A DNA stretch of 20,838 nucleotides, from assembly GCA_964404765.1 (NCBI GenBank), contig CAYOLL010000003.1, positions 1 through 20,838 on the forward strand, written 5' to 3'. Below the pieces are notes generated by a model. It was not told the DNA's origin and ran no database searches. It saw only the letters and a program-made list of their open reading frames with translations. Shown here in pieces: positions 1 to 7,478 of the stretch. The translations under genes and the position numbers were made by a program. Position 1 is the stretch's first letter. The number at the start of each line of letters is the position of its first letter. Source of the stretch: CAYOLL01 sp964404765 [NCBI: uncultured Gemmatimonadota bacterium] (GTDB lineage Bacteria > 4572-55).

Positions 1-5
1 TCTTA

Positions 6-154
6 ACGCAAACGTCGCAATTGACGCTAAAGACGCAAGTTGCGAATTTATATCTGAAAAATGGATTGTGAGACAACCCGATCTTTTAAAGTTCAGCTAA
101 TTTAAAACAAATCAAGCGGTTGCGTCGTTTGCGCCGTTTGCGTCTCTTGCGTTT
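6..154. repeat. Imperfect long inverted repeat of ACGCAAA-type units
   Basis: This non-coding stretch lies downstream of dapD. The left arm (about 6-44) is built of units like ACGCAAACG and GACGCAAG. The right arm (about 118-154) is built of their complements (CGTTTGCG, GCGTCTCTTGCGTTT). The arms could pair imperfectly around an AT-rich middle. No reading frame is convincing here. It resembles the decayed interspersed repeats common in environmental genomes; a transcript-end role for dapDA is possible but not shown. Confidence 0.5.
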
Positions 155-155
155 A

Positions 156-190
156 TGAATTATTCAGGATCCTAAATCCTGAATAATTCA
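156..190. repeat. Perfect 15-bp hairpin, loop CCTAA
   Basis: The stem is TGAATTATTCAGGAT at 156-170 paired with its exact complement at 176-190, with a 5-nt loop at 171-175. No T-run follows on either strand, so it is not a classic intrinsic terminator. It lies 64 bp downstream of the dapD stop. The arm TCCTGAATAATTCA recurs on the other side of the dapDA pair near 2011, which marks it as one end of a dispersed repeat. The stretch 191-253 shows nothing else. Confidence 0.7.
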
Positions 191-253
191 CCTCGAAAAG
201 CACAAAATACATGAAAGGTTTATGAATTAAAGCTTTGCATAGGGCGGTCATAA

Positions 254-1078
254 TTAGCGCAGCGCCGTCTCCAGCGCCGTGGCCGCGTCCGTTTTATCAT
301 CGCGGTATTTGATGATCAGCGGGGTGGCGATGGATAAGCCATGCTCACGGGCAAATTCGCCTTTGGCCGGTCGCGAACCGGGAACAACGACTGCGCCTGG
401 TGGAATTATTAACGGGCTGTCGGCTGTTTTTCGCAAAATGCGCTCCGTAACCAAATCGTACACCGCGGTGCCGCCGGTGAGAATAACCCCGGCGGCCAGG
501 ACGGCATTGGATTTCACAATAGCGCCTTCGTATACGCCGCAATTACCGCCAATCAATACGCCGTCCTCAATGATGACGGGCATAGCGCCGATTGGTTCCA
601 GGACACCGCCAATTTGTGCTCCCGCGCTCAGATGGACGCCTTTGCCGATCTGTGCGCACGATCCGACCAGGGCGTGAGAATCAACCATAGCTGCGGCATC
701 AATATAAGCGCCGACATTGATAAACGCCGGCGGCATAATCACCACGCCCGGCGCAACATACGCGCCTTCGCGGATGGTTGATCCGCCGGGGACCTGCCGG
801 ATTTTGTCGGTCAGTTCAAATTTTTTTGGCGGAAAGGTGTCCTTATCAAAAAAGCGAAACGTCTCGTTAATCGAAAAATCAGTGAGTTGACCCAATCGAA
901 AACCGAGCAGTATCCCTTTTTTGACCCAATCGTTGACATGCCAGTTTTGCCCGTCAAATTCGGCGGCCCGAATCTTGCCATTGCTCAGCAAATCGCGAAA
1001 TTGTATGAAAATAGCGCGCGCTTCTGTATCAAGCGCCGGTTTTTCGAATAAACTCAGAATATCGTCCCGGATCGCCAT
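254..1078 (-). CDS. dapD: 2,3,4,5-tetrahydropyridine-2,6-dicarboxylate N-succinyltransferase
   Basis: This is the succinylase of the diaminopimelate/lysine pathway. It transfers succinyl from succinyl-CoA to tetrahydrodipicolinate in the cytoplasm. The 274-residue length matches E. coli DapD. An N-terminal helical domain (to about residue 95, with the family motif W-KK-ILL-FR near 50-60) leads into a left-handed beta-helix of hexapeptide repeats (about 100-230). That helix carries the family blocks [24 protein letters not shown] and GGVLEP. The ATG start has AAGAGG five bases upstream. It lies inside the 3' end of dapA (50-bp overlap), so the two are probably translationally coupled. The product of DapA is converted by DapB, which is not in this window, before reaching DapD. 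Assignment is firm from family motifs. Confidence 0.96.
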   Translation of the reverse strand: MAIRDDILSLFEKPALDTEARAIFIQFRDLLSNGKIRAAEFDGQNWHVNDWVKKGILLGFRLGQLTDFSINETFRFFDKDTFPPKKFELTDKIRQVPGGSTIREGAYVAPGVVIMPPAFINVGAYIDAAAMVDSHALVGSCAQIGKGVHLSAGAQIGGVLEPIGAMPVIIEDGVLIGGNCGVYEGAIVKSNAVLAAGVILTGGTAVYDLVTERILRKTADSPLIIPPGAVVVPGSRPAKGEFAREHGLSIATPLIIKYRDDKTDAATALETALR

Positions 1079-1976
1079 TTTTGCCTCTTGGTAAAATTTT
1101 CAAATCTTGCAAGATATTTTTGATGCGCTGCCGATTGACTTCCTCGACTGCCGTTAGCGGCAGATGAAAATTTTCGGCAATCAGACCCATTTCTTTGAGC
1201 GCACATTTGACCGGGATCGGGTTGCTTTCTACAAAATTGATTGCCATCAACGCATACAACTCCAAATGTAACTCGCGCGCCTGCTTGAAGTTGCCGTTCA
1301 AGGCAGCGTGTACCATTTCGCGGAATAAATCCGGCACTTCATTGGCGACAACGGAGATGACACCATCGCAGCCAATCGGAATTTGCGCCACTGCCAAAAT
1401 ATCGTCGCCGGACCAGATCATGAAGCCGTCAGGGCGCTTCATATTCAAATATGTTAATTGCTCAAAATTGGCTGAGGCTTCTTTAACACCAAAAATATTG
1501 GGAATTGCGGCCAGGCGCAACATTGTCCGCCAATCAATCATGCCGGAAGTGCGTCCGGGCACGTTGTATAAAATAATGGGTATGCCCACGCTCTCTGCCA
1601 CGATTTTAAAGTGTTTATAATAGCCATCCTGGGTTGGCTTATTGTAATATGGGCCAACTACCAAAGCGCCATCTGCGCCCAGTTTTTCCGCCTTTTGGGT
1701 TTGAACGATGGCCACCGCGGTATTATTGCTGCCGGTTCCGGCAATCACGGGAATTTTGCCGTTAACCCTCTTTACGGTTGTCGTCACCACGGTTTCAAAC
1801 TGAGCGTCGGTCAGTGTCGCGCCTTCACCGGTGGTGCCACACACTACCAGACCGTCCGTGCCATAGTGCAAATGAAAATCAATCAGCCGCGCCAACGCCG
1901 GCAAATCAATCTCACCCTGTTCGTCAAACGGTGTCACCAGCGCAACCAGCGAGCCGCGTAAACGTGATCTATCCAT
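1029..1976 (-). CDS. dapA: 4-hydroxy-tetrahydrodipicolinate synthase
   Basis: DapA condenses pyruvate with aspartate semialdehyde, the first committed step to diaminopimelate and lysine. It is a class I TIM-barrel aldolase. Visible active-site elements are GTTGE with T48 and T49, Y111 in [10 protein letters not shown]137 and R142 in YNVPGRT, and the Schiff-base lysine K165 in GVKEAS. The length of 315 exceeds E. coli DapA (292); the extra residues are a basic C-terminal tail that overlaps the dapD start. The ATG is preceded by AAGGAGTG at 1981-1988 with good spacing. It is first in a dapA-dapD pair read on the minus strand. N-acetylneuraminate lyase relatives share the fold, but the dapD partner and DapA-like signature favour DapA. 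Confidence 0.95.
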   Translation of the reverse strand: MDRSRLRGSLVALVTPFDEQGEIDLPALARLIDFHLHYGTDGLVVCGTTGEGATLTDAQFETVVTTTVKRVNGKIPVIAGTGSNNTAVAIVQTQKAEKLGADGALVVGPYYNKPTQDGYYKHFKIVAESVGIPIILYNVPGRTSGMIDWRTMLRLAAIPNIFGVKEASANFEQLTYLNMKRPDGFMIWSGDDILAVAQIPIGCDGVISVVANEVPDLFREMVHAALNGNFKQARELHLELYALMAINFVESNPIPVKCALKEMGLIAENFHLPLTAVEEVNRQRIKNILQDLKILPRGKNGDPGRYSEFIRKTGA

Positions 1977-2008
1977 AAAACACTCCTTGGGTTAGTCGAG
2001 AATATGTG

Positions 2009-2176
2009 TCCTGAATAATTCATCAGCCACGAAGTCACTAAAGCACAAAGAATCACTAAGATATTGAATTAAAAGGCTTTATGATGCTTATGAACAGCGT
2101 TGGTGTCAAAAACTCAATTTCTCAACATCTTTCGTGGAACTTAGTGCTTTCGTGTCTTTGTGGCGTGTCTTTGCAT
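2009..2176. repeat. Imperfect inverted repeat upstream of dapA (CCACGAAGxCAC type)
   Basis: The left arm, about 2026-2062, contains GCCACGAAGTCACTAAAGC and ACAAAGAATCACTAAG. The right arm, about 2130-2172, contains CTTAGTGCTTTCGTGTCTTT followed by GTGGC; the arms are roughly complementary. The left end (2011-2024) is TCCTGAATAATTCA, identical to an arm of the hairpin at 156-190 downstream of dapD. No gene is visible in 1989-2258. Any dapA promoter must lie here, but I see no clear -35/-10 pair. Confidence 0.55.
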
Positions 2177-2258
2177 TTTTCAGGGTGTTGACATTAAGCG
2201 TGAATCCAAAATAAAGAAATAGCGTGGATTTGTCAAACAAGAACTTTTCAGCAAGCTT

Positions 2259-2684
2259 TCAGCTCAAGCGATATTCATCCTCAAAAACTTCCTGCCAGGA
2301 AAGCTGCGTGATGGTGATGTCCCGACTCATTTCCCCTTCGGCTTCGCGGATGGCGGCCTTGAGGCATTTAGGCCATATTTCCAAGATAACGGTATCCGTC
2401 AGCCGGGGTGTCTCTTCCTGAATTTCCTTGATTTCATCGCGGGCATTGTAGATCGTGGCCACCCAACTGCGCGTGCGGCGTTCCGGCTGTAGCTGCCATT
2501 TGATGATATGCGTCATCAGGCGGACGAGTTGACTTTTCAACGCGCGTTGTTCCGAGCGGCTCATAGCTTCGATTAGCTCCTCAAGGCCGGTTTTGGCCTC
2601 GTCCAAATGGTCTGTGTCCAATTGCGCTTTGATGGCAACGGCGGTTTGATACGGAGATTTGACTGCCAGTTCTTCCCAATTCAT
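2259..2684 (-). CDS. DUF29 family protein
   Basis: This is a 141-residue protein of the DUF29 family, which has no established function and is expanded in cyanobacteria and many environmental bacteria. Family hallmarks are visible: a helical N-terminus, the central block of the type LEELIEAMSRSEQRAL followed by QLVRLMTHIIKWQ, then QPERRTRSW and a C-terminal acidic helix. The ATG has GGAGG at 2693-2697, eight bases upstream. It is apparently monocistronic, with a near-consensus promoter in the 100-bp gap to fdhD. The protein is predicted soluble, without signal peptide or membrane segment. Family membership is reasonably sure; the function is unknown. Confidence 0.82.
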   Translation of the reverse strand: MNWEELAVKSPYQTAVAIKAQLDTDHLDEAKTGLEELIEAMSRSEQRALKSQLVRLMTHIIKWQLQPERRTRSWVATIYNARDEIKEIQEETPRLTDTVILEIWPKCLKAAIREAEGEMSRDITITQLSWQEVFEDEYRLS

Positions 2685-2735
2685 TTATAAAACCTCCATA
2701 ATGATTCAATGGATGCGTAGCGTGAAATCTGCTGT

Positions 2736-2765
2736 ATTATATGCGGATAGCCGGCCCGGCGTCAA
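2736..2765 (-). promoter_or_regulatory. Sigma70-type promoter for the DUF29 gene
   Basis: Read on the minus strand, TTGACG (2760-2765) and TATAAT (2736-2741) are separated by 18 bases. The predicted start of transcription, near 2729, leaves a leader of about 45 bases before the ATG at 2684. It lies just after the fdhD stop, so the DUF29 gene can be transcribed independently. Seen as sequence match only. Confidence 0.6.
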
Positions 2766-2783
2766 TGACAAAATACGAATCGT

Positions 2784-3614
2784 CTAACCCAATCGCCGCA
2801 TCCCGGTATATACGTTAAAACGCTCCCGTCGCAAAAAGCCCACCAGTGTGAGGCCGAAGCGATCTGCCGTTTCAATGGCCAGACTGCTTGGCGCCGAAAC
2901 AGAACAGACGATTTGCACGCCGGCCATAACCGCTTTTTCCAGCAGCTCAAAGCTGGCTCGCCCGCTGACCAAGACAATATGCCGCTGGAAGGGCAGTTGC
3001 CCATTCAGCCAGCCCCAGCCAATCAACTTATCCAATGCATTGTGGCGGCCGACATCTTCAAAAACTGCCGTCAGTTCACCGGTTTGATCGAATAAAGCCG
3101 CAGCATGTAAGCCACCGGTTTGATCGAATATCGTTTGCGCGGCGCGGAGTTTTTGTGGCAGCTGTCTTAACAGGTCGGGCGAGACAATCAAATCATCCCG
3201 AATTACGGCCGAAGAACGTTGTGCGACATCCGTCAGACTGGTTTTTCCACACACACCGCAGGCGCTGCTGGTAAAGAAGTGCCGCTCCAATTGCGAGATG
3301 TCCGGCAGTTGCCCGTTCAGCTTGACAATCACCTGATTTGCCGTTGCCCGGCATGGCCCGTCATCGTCAAATTGATAAACGCCCTGCACTTCTCCGGGTT
3401 GACGGATGACGCCTTCGCAAAACAGAAAGCCGGCCGCTAATTCCCGATCATGGCCGGGTGTGCGCATGGTTACGGCGACAGTTTGCTTCGCTTCGCCCGC
3501 GCTCAGCCGTATTTCCAGCGGCTCCTCAACGGCAACCGCGTCCGGCTGCGGGTCGGACAGCCGGTCATTTTCCATAGTCTGCACAAAATAGGTTTGCTGT
3601 GAGGATAGTTTCAC
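2784..3614 (-). CDS. fdhD: Formate dehydrogenase accessory sulfurtransferase FdhD
   Basis: FdhD passes sulfur from a cysteine desulfurase to the molybdenum cofactor of formate-dehydrogenase-like enzymes. Signatures visible are the sulfur-relay SACGVCG motif (C119 and C122 from the start chosen here), the FEDVGRHNALDKLIG block and the later LVSGRASFELLEKA and SAPSSLAIETA blocks. Length is about 276, usual for the family. The start is uncertain. GTG at 3614 has AAGG nine bases upstream and is my choice; TTG at 3623 lies directly on that AAGG; ATG at 3575 lacks a ribosome site but still keeps the whole domain. It lies just downstream of the molybdopterin oxidoreductase it probably serves, separated by two small hairpins. 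Confidence 0.94.
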   Translation of the reverse strand: MKLSSQQTYFVQTMENDRLSDPQPDAVAVEEPLEIRLSAGEAKQTVAVTMRTPGHDRELAAGFLFCEGVIRQPGEVQGVYQFDDDGPCRATANQVIVKLNGQLPDISQLERHFFTSSACGVCGKTSLTDVAQRSSAVIRDDLIVSPDLLRQLPQKLRAAQTIFDQTGGLHAAALFDQTGELTAVFEDVGRHNALDKLIGWGWLNGQLPFQRHIVLVSGRASFELLEKAVMAGVQIVCSVSAPSSLAIETADRFGLTLVGFLRRERFNVYTGMRRLG

Positions 3615-3633
3615 CGGAATCAACCTTGATGTA

Positions 3634-3703
3634 GTGCGATTTGCCTAAATCGCACACCCGCGCGAATAAGGCAATTCGCGCTACAATTGCGGTTTCGCGC
3701 TAC
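3634..3703. repeat. Two tandem small hairpins between oxidoreductase gene and fdhD
   Basis: Hairpin 1 is GTGCGATTT (3634-3642), loop GCCT, complement at 3647-3655. Hairpin 2 is GCGCGAAT (3660-3667), loop of 6, complement at 3674-3681. The decamer TTCGCGCTAC occurs at 3675-3684 and again at 3694-3703, where it covers the oxidoreductase stop codon. This is REP-like; it could stabilise the upstream transcript or attenuate fdhD. Confidence 0.6.
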
Positions 3704-5931
3704 GCTTTTTCCACCGTAACATGGGCGTTATAATTGGGTATCCCGGCATCCGCCGCGCGGCTGTCCCGCCGGATCAGCCCATTGCTTTCCGGCCAATGGG
3801 TCATGATATTGCCTGGTGTTATTTGCGCCGGGAAAACGTAGCCGCACATTTCACTAATGTTATTGCGCAGGATAATTTTTTCGCCGGATTTCAGACCAAG
3901 CCGAGTCATGTCGTGCCCGTTCATCAACACGGCCTCGCGCAAGGAGCCGTTCAGGGCGTCTTTGTTTTCGTGAATCATGCTGTTAAACTGCTTGCCGCGT
4001 CGGGTGCCCATCAAAAAAATATCGGGCGACAAATCCAGCTTCGGCGGATGAACCACACTAAAACGAGCCCGACCATCGGGCGTGGGGAACCGCCAATCGG
4101 CGCACAGATGCGGCCCGCCATATTGAAATTGATCGCCCTTTTTATGCAAATGCTGAATGCCGTCATAAAACGGGACCATCCGGGCGATTTCGGCCCGAAT
4201 TTTGTCCATATCTTCACAGCCAAGCCGGTCTTTCAACTCCGGCCGAATACGCTGCGCCAGATCCAGCAAGACATGAGCCTCGGAACGGGTCTCACCGAAT
4301 TTTTCAGCGCGAATTTGCGGGCTGAAAATGACCCGGCGCTCGGTGGAAGTTTGGGTCACGCCGCCCGGAACTTCGTAACGGGTCATGGCCGGCAGCAAAA
4401 TAACCGTATCGGCCGGATCAATCAGCATTTGCGGCGACAGCACGATGTCCATGTGCACTCGCAGCGGCACACGGGCCAACGCCGTTTCCACATAGGCAGG
4501 TTCGGGCAGAACATCCAAAAAATTACCACCAATCGAGAACAGCACATCCAACTCACCTTTGTGAGCGGCGTCAATCATTTCCGGGCCGGTCCATCCCGGT
4601 GTCGTCGGCACGGCAAAACCCCATTGTTCTTCCAGCCATTTGGCATTTTCCGGGGTAATGGCCCGCCCGCCTGGATAAACCGTGGCATACGCGCCCATCT
4701 CGGCCCCGCCTTGCACGCCGGAATGCCCGCGGATGGGCATGACACCGCAACCGGCGCGGCCTACAAAGCCTTTGGTCAACGCCAGATTGACAATGGCCCG
4801 CACACCATCCGCCCCAAACTCATGTTGGGTGATGCCCATGCTCCAGACAAATACGGCCCGTTTGGCTTGTTGAATCATTTGGGCAAACTCCAGCATCGTC
4901 TCGCGGGTGGCCCCGGAAAATTGCTCCAAATCTGTCCAACTCATGGCAGTCGTCGCGGTTTGCAGTTCGGCAAACCCGTGGGTATGGCCGGCGACAAATT
5001 CCGGGTCGTGCCACTTGTTTTCAACAATATGTTTTAATACGCCGTTGAGAAAGGCAATATCGCCGCCAATGTTGATCAAAAAGAAACGGTCGGCGATTTT
5101 GGTGCCGAACAAGGCGCTTTCCACGATTGAGGGAATCCAGTAATTTTCCATGCCCGGTTCGCGATAGCTGTTGATAACGGCGATCTTGGCCCCGTTTTTC
5201 TTGGCAAAGTGCAAATACTTGGTGGCCACCGGCTGATTATTGGCCACATTTGAGCCGATAAAAACAATGAGATCACTTTCCAGCCAATCCTTATAAGAAC
5301 AAGTCGTAGCGGCCACGCCCAACGTGCTTTTCAATCCAACAGTGCTGGGCGCGTGGCACAAACGCGCGGCATTATCTATGGAATTGGTGCCGATGGCCCG
5401 CACAGCCTTTTGTACAGCATAATACATTTCGTTAGGAATGCCGCGACTGGTCATATAAACGCCGAACCGCCTGGCTGTGGCAACGCGAATCCGATCAGCC
5501 ATCAAATTCATGGCCTCCTCCCAATCCAGCCGGCGAAAACCGCGTTCGCCCTTGCGCCGGATCATGGGATAGGCCAATCGTCCGCGCTCGCGCAAATCGG
5601 CGGCTTTGGGCAATTTGCCGCCCGGCATCAACCGGCCTAAATCCTGCAACAGGTCGGGCGAAAATGCCGGGGCCGTATTCAGCCGCAGCAGCCGCAGCCG
5701 GATGTTGCACAAATGGACGCCGTCCAACGTCCAATCGCGGATGCCGGAGGTGCCCAGCGCACAGCCGTCGCACACGCCATGATTCAGAATCTTCCAGGCA
5801 TAACCCAGATTGTCGCTGTTTTCGCGAATCGCCCGAAAAACTTCTGCATAATTATTGGGCCGTTGATGACCCAGCCCGAACGGCGTCCAACTGGCCCAGC
5901 TTTCCGGCGTCCAGCCTTTGTTTTTTGCCAT
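3700..5931 (-). CDS. FdhF/YdeP-type molybdopterin oxidoreductase
   Basis: This is a large molybdopterin-dependent oxidoreductase of the FdhF/YdeP subfamily (TIGR01701-like), homologous to formate dehydrogenase catalytic subunits. It is 743 residues, close to E. coli YdeP (759). The true start is the ATG at 5931, with GGGGAG five bases upstream; a TTG seven codons earlier is open but worse placed. Visible are an N-terminal cysteine set (C54xxC57 and C75), LCHAPSTVGL with C192 at the position of the family's CHEPT block, GMGITQHE-type SMGITQHEFGADGV, PIRGHSGVQGG, IGGNFLDVLPEP, and a C-terminal dinucleotide-binding domain with FPTPDGRARF. There is no Tat or signal sequence, so it is probably cytoplasmic. 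The adjacent fdhD supports a sulfurated cofactor. The physiological substrate is not certain; formate is only one possibility, and no electron-transfer subunit is nearby. Confidence 0.93.
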   Translation of the reverse strand: MAKNKGWTPESWASWTPFGLGHQRPNNYAEVFRAIRENSDNLGYAWKILNHGVCDGCALGTSGIRDWTLDGVHLCNIRLRLLRLNTAPAFSPDLLQDLGRLMPGGKLPKAADLRERGRLAYPMIRRKGERGFRRLDWEEAMNLMADRIRVATARRFGVYMTSRGIPNEMYYAVQKAVRAIGTNSIDNAARLCHAPSTVGLKSTLGVAATTCSYKDWLESDLIVFIGSNVANNQPVATKYLHFAKKNGAKIAVINSYREPGMENYWIPSIVESALFGTKIADRFFLINIGGDIAFLNGVLKHIVENKWHDPEFVAGHTHGFAELQTATTAMSWTDLEQFSGATRETMLEFAQMIQQAKRAVFVWSMGITQHEFGADGVRAIVNLALTKGFVGRAGCGVMPIRGHSGVQGGAEMGAYATVYPGGRAITPENAKWLEEQWGFAVPTTPGWTGPEMIDAAHKGELDVLFSIGGNFLDVLPEPAYVETALARVPLRVHMDIVLSPQMLIDPADTVILLPAMTRYEVPGGVTQTSTERRVIFSPQIRAEKFGETRSEAHVLLDLAQRIRPELKDRLGCEDMDKIRAEIARMVPFYDGIQHLHKKGDQFQYGGPHLCADWRFPTPDGRARFSVVHPPKLDLSPDIFLMGTRRGKQFNSMIHENKDALNGSLREAVLMNGHDMTRLGLKSGEKIILRNNISEMCGYVFPAQITPGNIMTHWPESNGLIRRDSRAADAGIPNYNAHVTVEKA

Positions 5932-5948
5932 GAATTCTCCCCGGAGTA

Positions 5949-6064
5949 GCAAACTTCAGTTTGCCATTAAAACAGGCGGATAGGCTGTAGGCTTTTAGGC
6001 GCGGAGCAGCCGACAGCAATCCTACAGCCTAACAGCCTAAAAGCCTAACAGCCTGAAAGCCTAA
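5949..6064. repeat. Hairpin plus AGCCTAA-type tandem/inverted repeat
   Basis: GCAAACT (5949-5955) pairs with AGTTTGC (5958-5964). Further on, AGGCTGTAGGCTTTTAGGC (5982-6000) is nearly the complement of 6035-6054. The stretch 6025-6064 is itself five tandem units of about 8 bp of the type AGCCTAAC/AGCCTAAA. The last unit runs into the stop codon of the deacylase gene. These repeats fill the whole gap between that gene and the oxidoreductase gene. Confidence 0.7.
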
Positions 6065-6543
6065 ATGGATTTGATCGCCAGAATTTTCCCTGCCCCAAAC
6101 CGTTGCAAATCATCGGGCGTCAGCTTAAAAACGGCAAAAGGTGTCCCGGCTGCCGCCCAGATTTCCTCCAACTTGAGCAAATCTTCATCAATGTAGATTT
6201 CGAGCGGCGTGGCATGGCCGACCGGCGGCACTCCGCCAATGACAAAGCCGGTCTTCTCACGCACAAAATCGGGGTCGGCTTTACCAATTGGCTCGCCGGC
6301 CACAGTTTGAATTATCTTTTCATTCACGCGGTTAGCGCCGCCGGCAATCACCAAAATAGCTTTACCACTGCTTTTACCTCTAAAAATAATGGACTTAGCA
6401 ATTTGCTCGACTCGACAACCAATCGTATTGGCAGCCTCCTGGGCTGTGCGCGTGGTCGCCGGTAATTCAATTACCTGGCTGGCGATGCCTAAATTCTTGA
6501 GTGCATCTTGCACCTTTTGGGCGCTGAGACTTAAAGTTGACAT
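6061..6543 (-). CDS. YbaK/EbsC-type aminoacyl-tRNA deacylase
   Basis: This is a 160-residue cytoplasmic protein of the YbaK/ProX superfamily, which hydrolyses mischarged aminoacyl-tRNAs such as Cys- or Ala-tRNAPro in trans. Visible features are the conserved lysine K50 in QIAKSIIFRG, GGANRVNEKII, the GGVPPVGH loop at 103-110 and the C-terminal AGTPFAVFKLTPDDL. The length is normal. The ATG has AGAGGA at 6551-6556, seven bases upstream. Its stop codon sits in a tandem repeat. A promoter-like pair upstream is partly made of the last copy of the ATPase-tail repeat. The exact tRNA substrate cannot be told from sequence. Confidence 0.9.
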   Translation of the reverse strand: MSTLSLSAQKVQDALKNLGIASQVIELPATTRTAQEAANTIGCRVEQIAKSIIFRGKSSGKAILVIAGGANRVNEKIIQTVAGEPIGKADPDFVREKTGFVIGGVPPVGHATPLEIYIDEDLLKLEEIWAAAGTPFAVFKLTPDDLQRFGAGKILAIKSI

Positions 6544-6576
6544 GATCCGTTCCTCTCGGTTAAAAATTGGTCATAG

Positions 6577-6604
6577 ATTATATTTGATTAGTGGCCGCCT
6601 GCAA
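6577..6604 (-). promoter_or_regulatory. Promoter-like pair for the deacylase gene, -35 inside repeat copy 1
   Basis: On the minus strand TTGCAG (6599-6604) and TATAAT (6577-6582) are 16 bases apart, with the ribosome site at 6551-6556 shortly after. The -35 hexamer is part of the conserved tail-repeat sequence, whereas the -10 lies just past its end. Sequence match only. Confidence 0.4.
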
Positions 6605-6750
6605 TTGCTCCGCGACCGTGGGTTGCGTGGCATTCTCCCGCTCGCGGCCTGTCCTGAAAGGATCACGGCGTTCGGTCCTTACAGGATAAACTTCGATCAG
6701 GGTCAGGCCGACGATGTGTTGGCCGGGTCTTGCCGGCAGGCGATGAGTTG
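6592..6750 (-). repeat. ATPase-tail repeat, copy 1 (degenerate)
   Basis: This is a copy of the 3' end of the STAND ATPase gene, orientated on the minus strand. It begins 2 bp after the DUF2442 stop codon. The copy has lost one base in the stretch encoding DPANTIDG, shifting the frame. It carries both small insertions TTATCCTGTAAGGACC-type (YPVRT) and TGATCCTTTCAGGAC-type (DPFRTG). It still encodes ENATQPTVAEQLQAA before a stop at 6578-6580. Confidence 0.85.
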
Positions 6751-6752
6751 CT

Positions 6753-7031
6753 TCAACAGGCCAATGGGTGCATTTGCAACAAATGACAGACTTCAATCCC
6801 ATCATCCAGATCGTCCCAGTAAACAGCATACCCGCCCGGTTCAATGCTCCAATTGTTGCGCTGCGCCGTCGAAGCGTCAAGCAGCCAGCGCAACCACGAT
6901 ATTTTTTGCAAATCCAAACTAATGATGCGGCTATCACTTAAGATGATGGAAAGCGTGTTTTCTTTAAATAACTTAAATAACACATCCGTGGCTTGCACAA
7001 GGGATGTGGGTTTATCGGCTAAAGTACTCAT
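6753..7031 (-). CDS. DUF2442 family protein
   Basis: This is a 92-residue protein of the DUF2442 family. Hallmarks are DSRIISLDLQKISWLRWLLDAS, AQRNNWSIEPGGYAVYWDDLDDGI and EVCHLLQ. It usually forms a gene pair with a DUF4160 partner, a suspected but unproven toxin-antitoxin-like pair. Here only the last 25 codons of that partner remain upstream, overlapping the DUF2442 start. The ATG has GGAGG six bases upstream. The protein ends directly at repeat copy 1, and its last residues (MHPLAC) look like read-through into junction sequence, so the natural C-terminus may have been lost. Confidence 0.8.
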   Translation of the reverse strand: MSTLADKPTSLVQATDVLFKLFKENTLSIILSDSRIISLDLQKISWLRWLLDASTAQRNNWSIEPGGYAVYWDDLDDGIEVCHLLQMHPLAC

Positions 7032-7089
7032 TCCAGACCTCCAACAGTTGGGCTTGATGGGTTTGAGCCAATTTCAAAATACGATTCAG
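7012..7089 (-). pseudogene. 3' remnant of a DUF4160 gene
   Basis: Read on the minus strand this encodes LNRILKLAQTHQAQLLEVW followed by NEYFSR and a stop. This matches the usual C-terminal helix of DUF4160 proteins (LxxVLxLxxxHxxELLExW). It has no start; its left portion is replaced by the 3' end of the upstream vapC, whose stop codon lies inside it. In intact loci DUF4160 directly precedes DUF2442, as here, so the fragment marks a deletion or recombination joint. Confidence 0.6.
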
Positions 7090-7478
7090 TTGGGTGGTTG
7101 GTGATTGAGATAGTCAATAATCTTGGCATCACCCGTCAGTAAGGGCACATCAAAAAAGCGGGCGGTTGCGACGATAATTTGGTCCGCCGGGTCGTGATGA
7201 AATTGGCCGGGTAATTGCGTTGAATCAATCGCAATTTGGGGCAACAATTCCAGCAATTCGACACCCGGATAATCCAACGCATCTTTCATCCATTCTTCAA
7301 TTGGGCATGAAAGCGCAATACGATCATGCTCCACCAATTTGGCGACTTCCCAACAAGAGATGGCGCAAACGCCGAGGCCATTATCAATGTTAGCGGCAAT
7401 CAACTTTTTCCAGGCCAGTCGAAGTTTCGGGTTTTCATCCACCCACCAAATCCAGATGTGCGTGTCAAGGATGATCAT
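7086..7478 (-). CDS. VapC-type PIN-domain toxin
   Basis: This is a 130-residue PIN-domain ribonuclease of the VapC kind, expected to cleave structured RNA. Acidic active-site candidates are D5 in ILDTHIWIWW, E44 in SCWEVAKL, D96/D99 in HHDPADQIIVATA and D118 in TGDAK. The ATG at 7478 has GGAGG seven bases upstream and overlaps the antitoxin stop by 4 bp (ATGA); an earlier in-frame start would lie inside the antitoxin gene and is less likely. The last residues (HQPPN) run into a DUF4160 remnant, so the very C-terminus may be altered, but the PIN core is complete. Confidence 0.88.
   Translation of the reverse strand: MIILDTHIWIWWVDENPKLRLAWKKLIAANIDNGLGVCAISCWEVAKLVEHDRIALSCPIEEWMKDALDYPGVELLELLPQIAIDSTQLPGQFHHDPADQIIVATARFFDVPLLTGDAKIIDYLNHQPPN

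Noticed and set aside
3721-5037. Long open frame on the plus strand opposite the oxidoreductase
   Set aside because: It is antisense to a firmly identified gene, rich in His/Arg/Gln as expected for a shadow, and has no ribosome site.
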